Origin: CAVVYV01 sp963752585
Lineage (GTDB): Bacteria > Actinomycetota > Thermoleophilia > Solirubrobacterales > 70-9
Reading direction: 5' to 3'
Assembly: GCA_963752585.1 (NCBI GenBank)
Contig: CAVVYV010000001.1
Span: 1-64,000 of the forward strand
DNA: 64,000 nucleotides
The notes below the pieces were generated by a model, which did no database searches, was not told the origin of the DNA, and saw only the letters and a list, made by a program, of their open reading frames with translations. The translations under genes were made by a program, and so were the position numbers. This document shows, in pieces, positions 63,493 to 64,000 of the stretch; within the stretch, counting starts at the first letter, position 1; each line of letters starts with the position of its first letter.

Positions 63493-64000
63493 CTAGGCGT
63501 GCGCCGGCGTCCGACCCCCGGCGCGTGACCGCCATTCCCGCTCGATCTCTCGCAACATCGGCGGATAGACGATCAAGTGCCGGAACGGCCTGATCGCGGC
63601 CATATAGGCCCGCCCGAAGAGGCCATTCGGCTTCACGAGGACGGCCATCTGGGCGTGGTAGCCGCCGGTCCCGTCAGCGACCCAGCCCAGGTGCATCACG
63701 CCGTGCACGGTCCGGTTGGCGATCTCGGCGGCCCACTCGTCGTCGAGCATGTAGAGCGGAGTGAAGGGAAGGGTGTCGAACTCCGGGCCAGATGAGGCTT
63801 CACGGAGGTCGGCCGGCAACCGGTCGCGGAGCGTCGGCACCCGCGAGCCGAGGCCTGCATCCGGGTCGTCCCAACCGAGCAGCTCCCCGAGCTTCCACCG
63901 GATCGCCCAGAGAGCGCGGGCGGCACGGGAGGGGCTTTGTTGTGCCGGGTCGCCCGAGGCAAAGTTCTCCACCAGCAGATGGAAGTCGTCCGCGCCGCCG
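63493..64000 (-). CDS. DUF2867-family protein, partial (start lies beyond the right edge)
   Basis: About 169 residues visible, open at 64000. It reads ENFASGDPAQQSPSRAARAL, then LPFTPLYMLDDEWAAEIANR with TVHGVMHLGWVADGTGGYHA and QMAVLVKPNGLFGRAYMAAI. These match DUF2867, a START-like-fold family often fused to or near NAD-dependent epimerases. Function is unknown. Confidence 0.75.
   Translation of the reverse strand, partial: GGADDFHLLVENFASGDPAQQSPSRAARALWAIRWKLGELLGWDDPDAGLGSRVPTLRDRLPADLREASSGPEFDTLPFTPLYMLDDEWAAEIANRTVHGVMHLGWVADGTGGYHAQMAVLVKPNGLFGRAYMAAIRPFRHLIVYPPMLREIEREWRSRAGGRTPAHA

Overview
The window reads as two unrelated genomes joined at one point. Bases 1-11404 look alphaproteobacterial, most like a Roseomonas/Acetobacteraceae-type genome. 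They hold a LacI-controlled catabolic operon with substrate-binding proteins of the Bug (TTT) and TRAP families, followed by a nest of three insertion sequences. Bases 11405-64000 look like a high-GC actinobacterium of the Thermoleophilia/Solirubrobacterales kind. The lineage calls rest on gene content and style (heme A synthesis genes in an oxidase operon, PepSY/two-component pairs, sortase-anchored proteins, R2-like oxidase, Lys-rich secreted proteins), not on a database search. The switch falls exactly on the outer end of an IS5-type element, so the contig may be a chimeric assembly or, less likely, a real insertion.

Region 1 (1-8066): a divergent lacI fragment and two LacI-type operators precede an LLM flavin monooxygenase, a Bug-type binding protein, an AtuA-family protein with DUF4387, a flavin reductase fused to a MarR-like domain, a TRAP binding protein and an amidohydrolase. 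Together these suggest uptake and oxidation of an unidentified organic acid or terpenoid. Region 2 (8067-11404): two tandem IS630 elements separated by 7 bases, a LysR remnant and an IS5 element.

Region 3 (11649-18684): cupin, small membrane protein, di-heme cytochrome c, CBS protein, and an operon of two small membrane proteins, ctaB, ctaA and homologues of cytochrome oxidase subunits I and II. The two oxidase homologues lack most or all metal ligands, while the heme A synthesis enzymes keep theirs; this is the most unusual content of the window. Region 4 (18685-26643): a 20-base perfect palindrome before an SCP2-R2-like diiron oxidase fusion, a DUF1579 gene, an XRE/nucleotidyltransferase pair resembling a toxin-antitoxin module, benzoylformate decarboxylase and a FAD/iron-sulfur oxidoreductase.

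Region 5 (26640-43755): a cyclic-di-GMP phosphodiesterase with a dead GGDEF domain, PAP2 and flippase-like membrane proteins, trxB, a penicillin-acylase-family protein, a beta-oxidation operon (3-hydroxyacyl-CoA dehydrogenase, enoyl-CoA hydratase, acyl-CoA dehydrogenase, class IV aminotransferase), an LAFTG surface protein, thiolase and several uncharacterised proteins. Region 6 (43894-50172): rhodanese, RibD-type reductase, NUDIX, nicotinamidase, an SDR/OsmC/cobalamin adenosyltransferase/DUF1015 operon, tRNA-Pro and a VOC protein. Region 7 (50173-58132): a two-component system, two PepSY-like proteins and a lipoprotein that share an 11-base-spaced CTCATC repeat in their upstream regions, then a membrane protein, a beta-helix protein and a small lipoprotein. 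Region 8 (58351-64000): tRNA-Arg, a very large LPFTG protein with six near-identical 360-base repeats, tRNA-His and a DUF2867 fragment.

More than 30 single-base frame breaks lie in the actinobacterial part, while the seven complete genes of 592-8066 have none. Most are probably sequence errors of a lightly covered long-read assembly, so broken genes there are described as interrupted CDS rather than firm pseudogenes.
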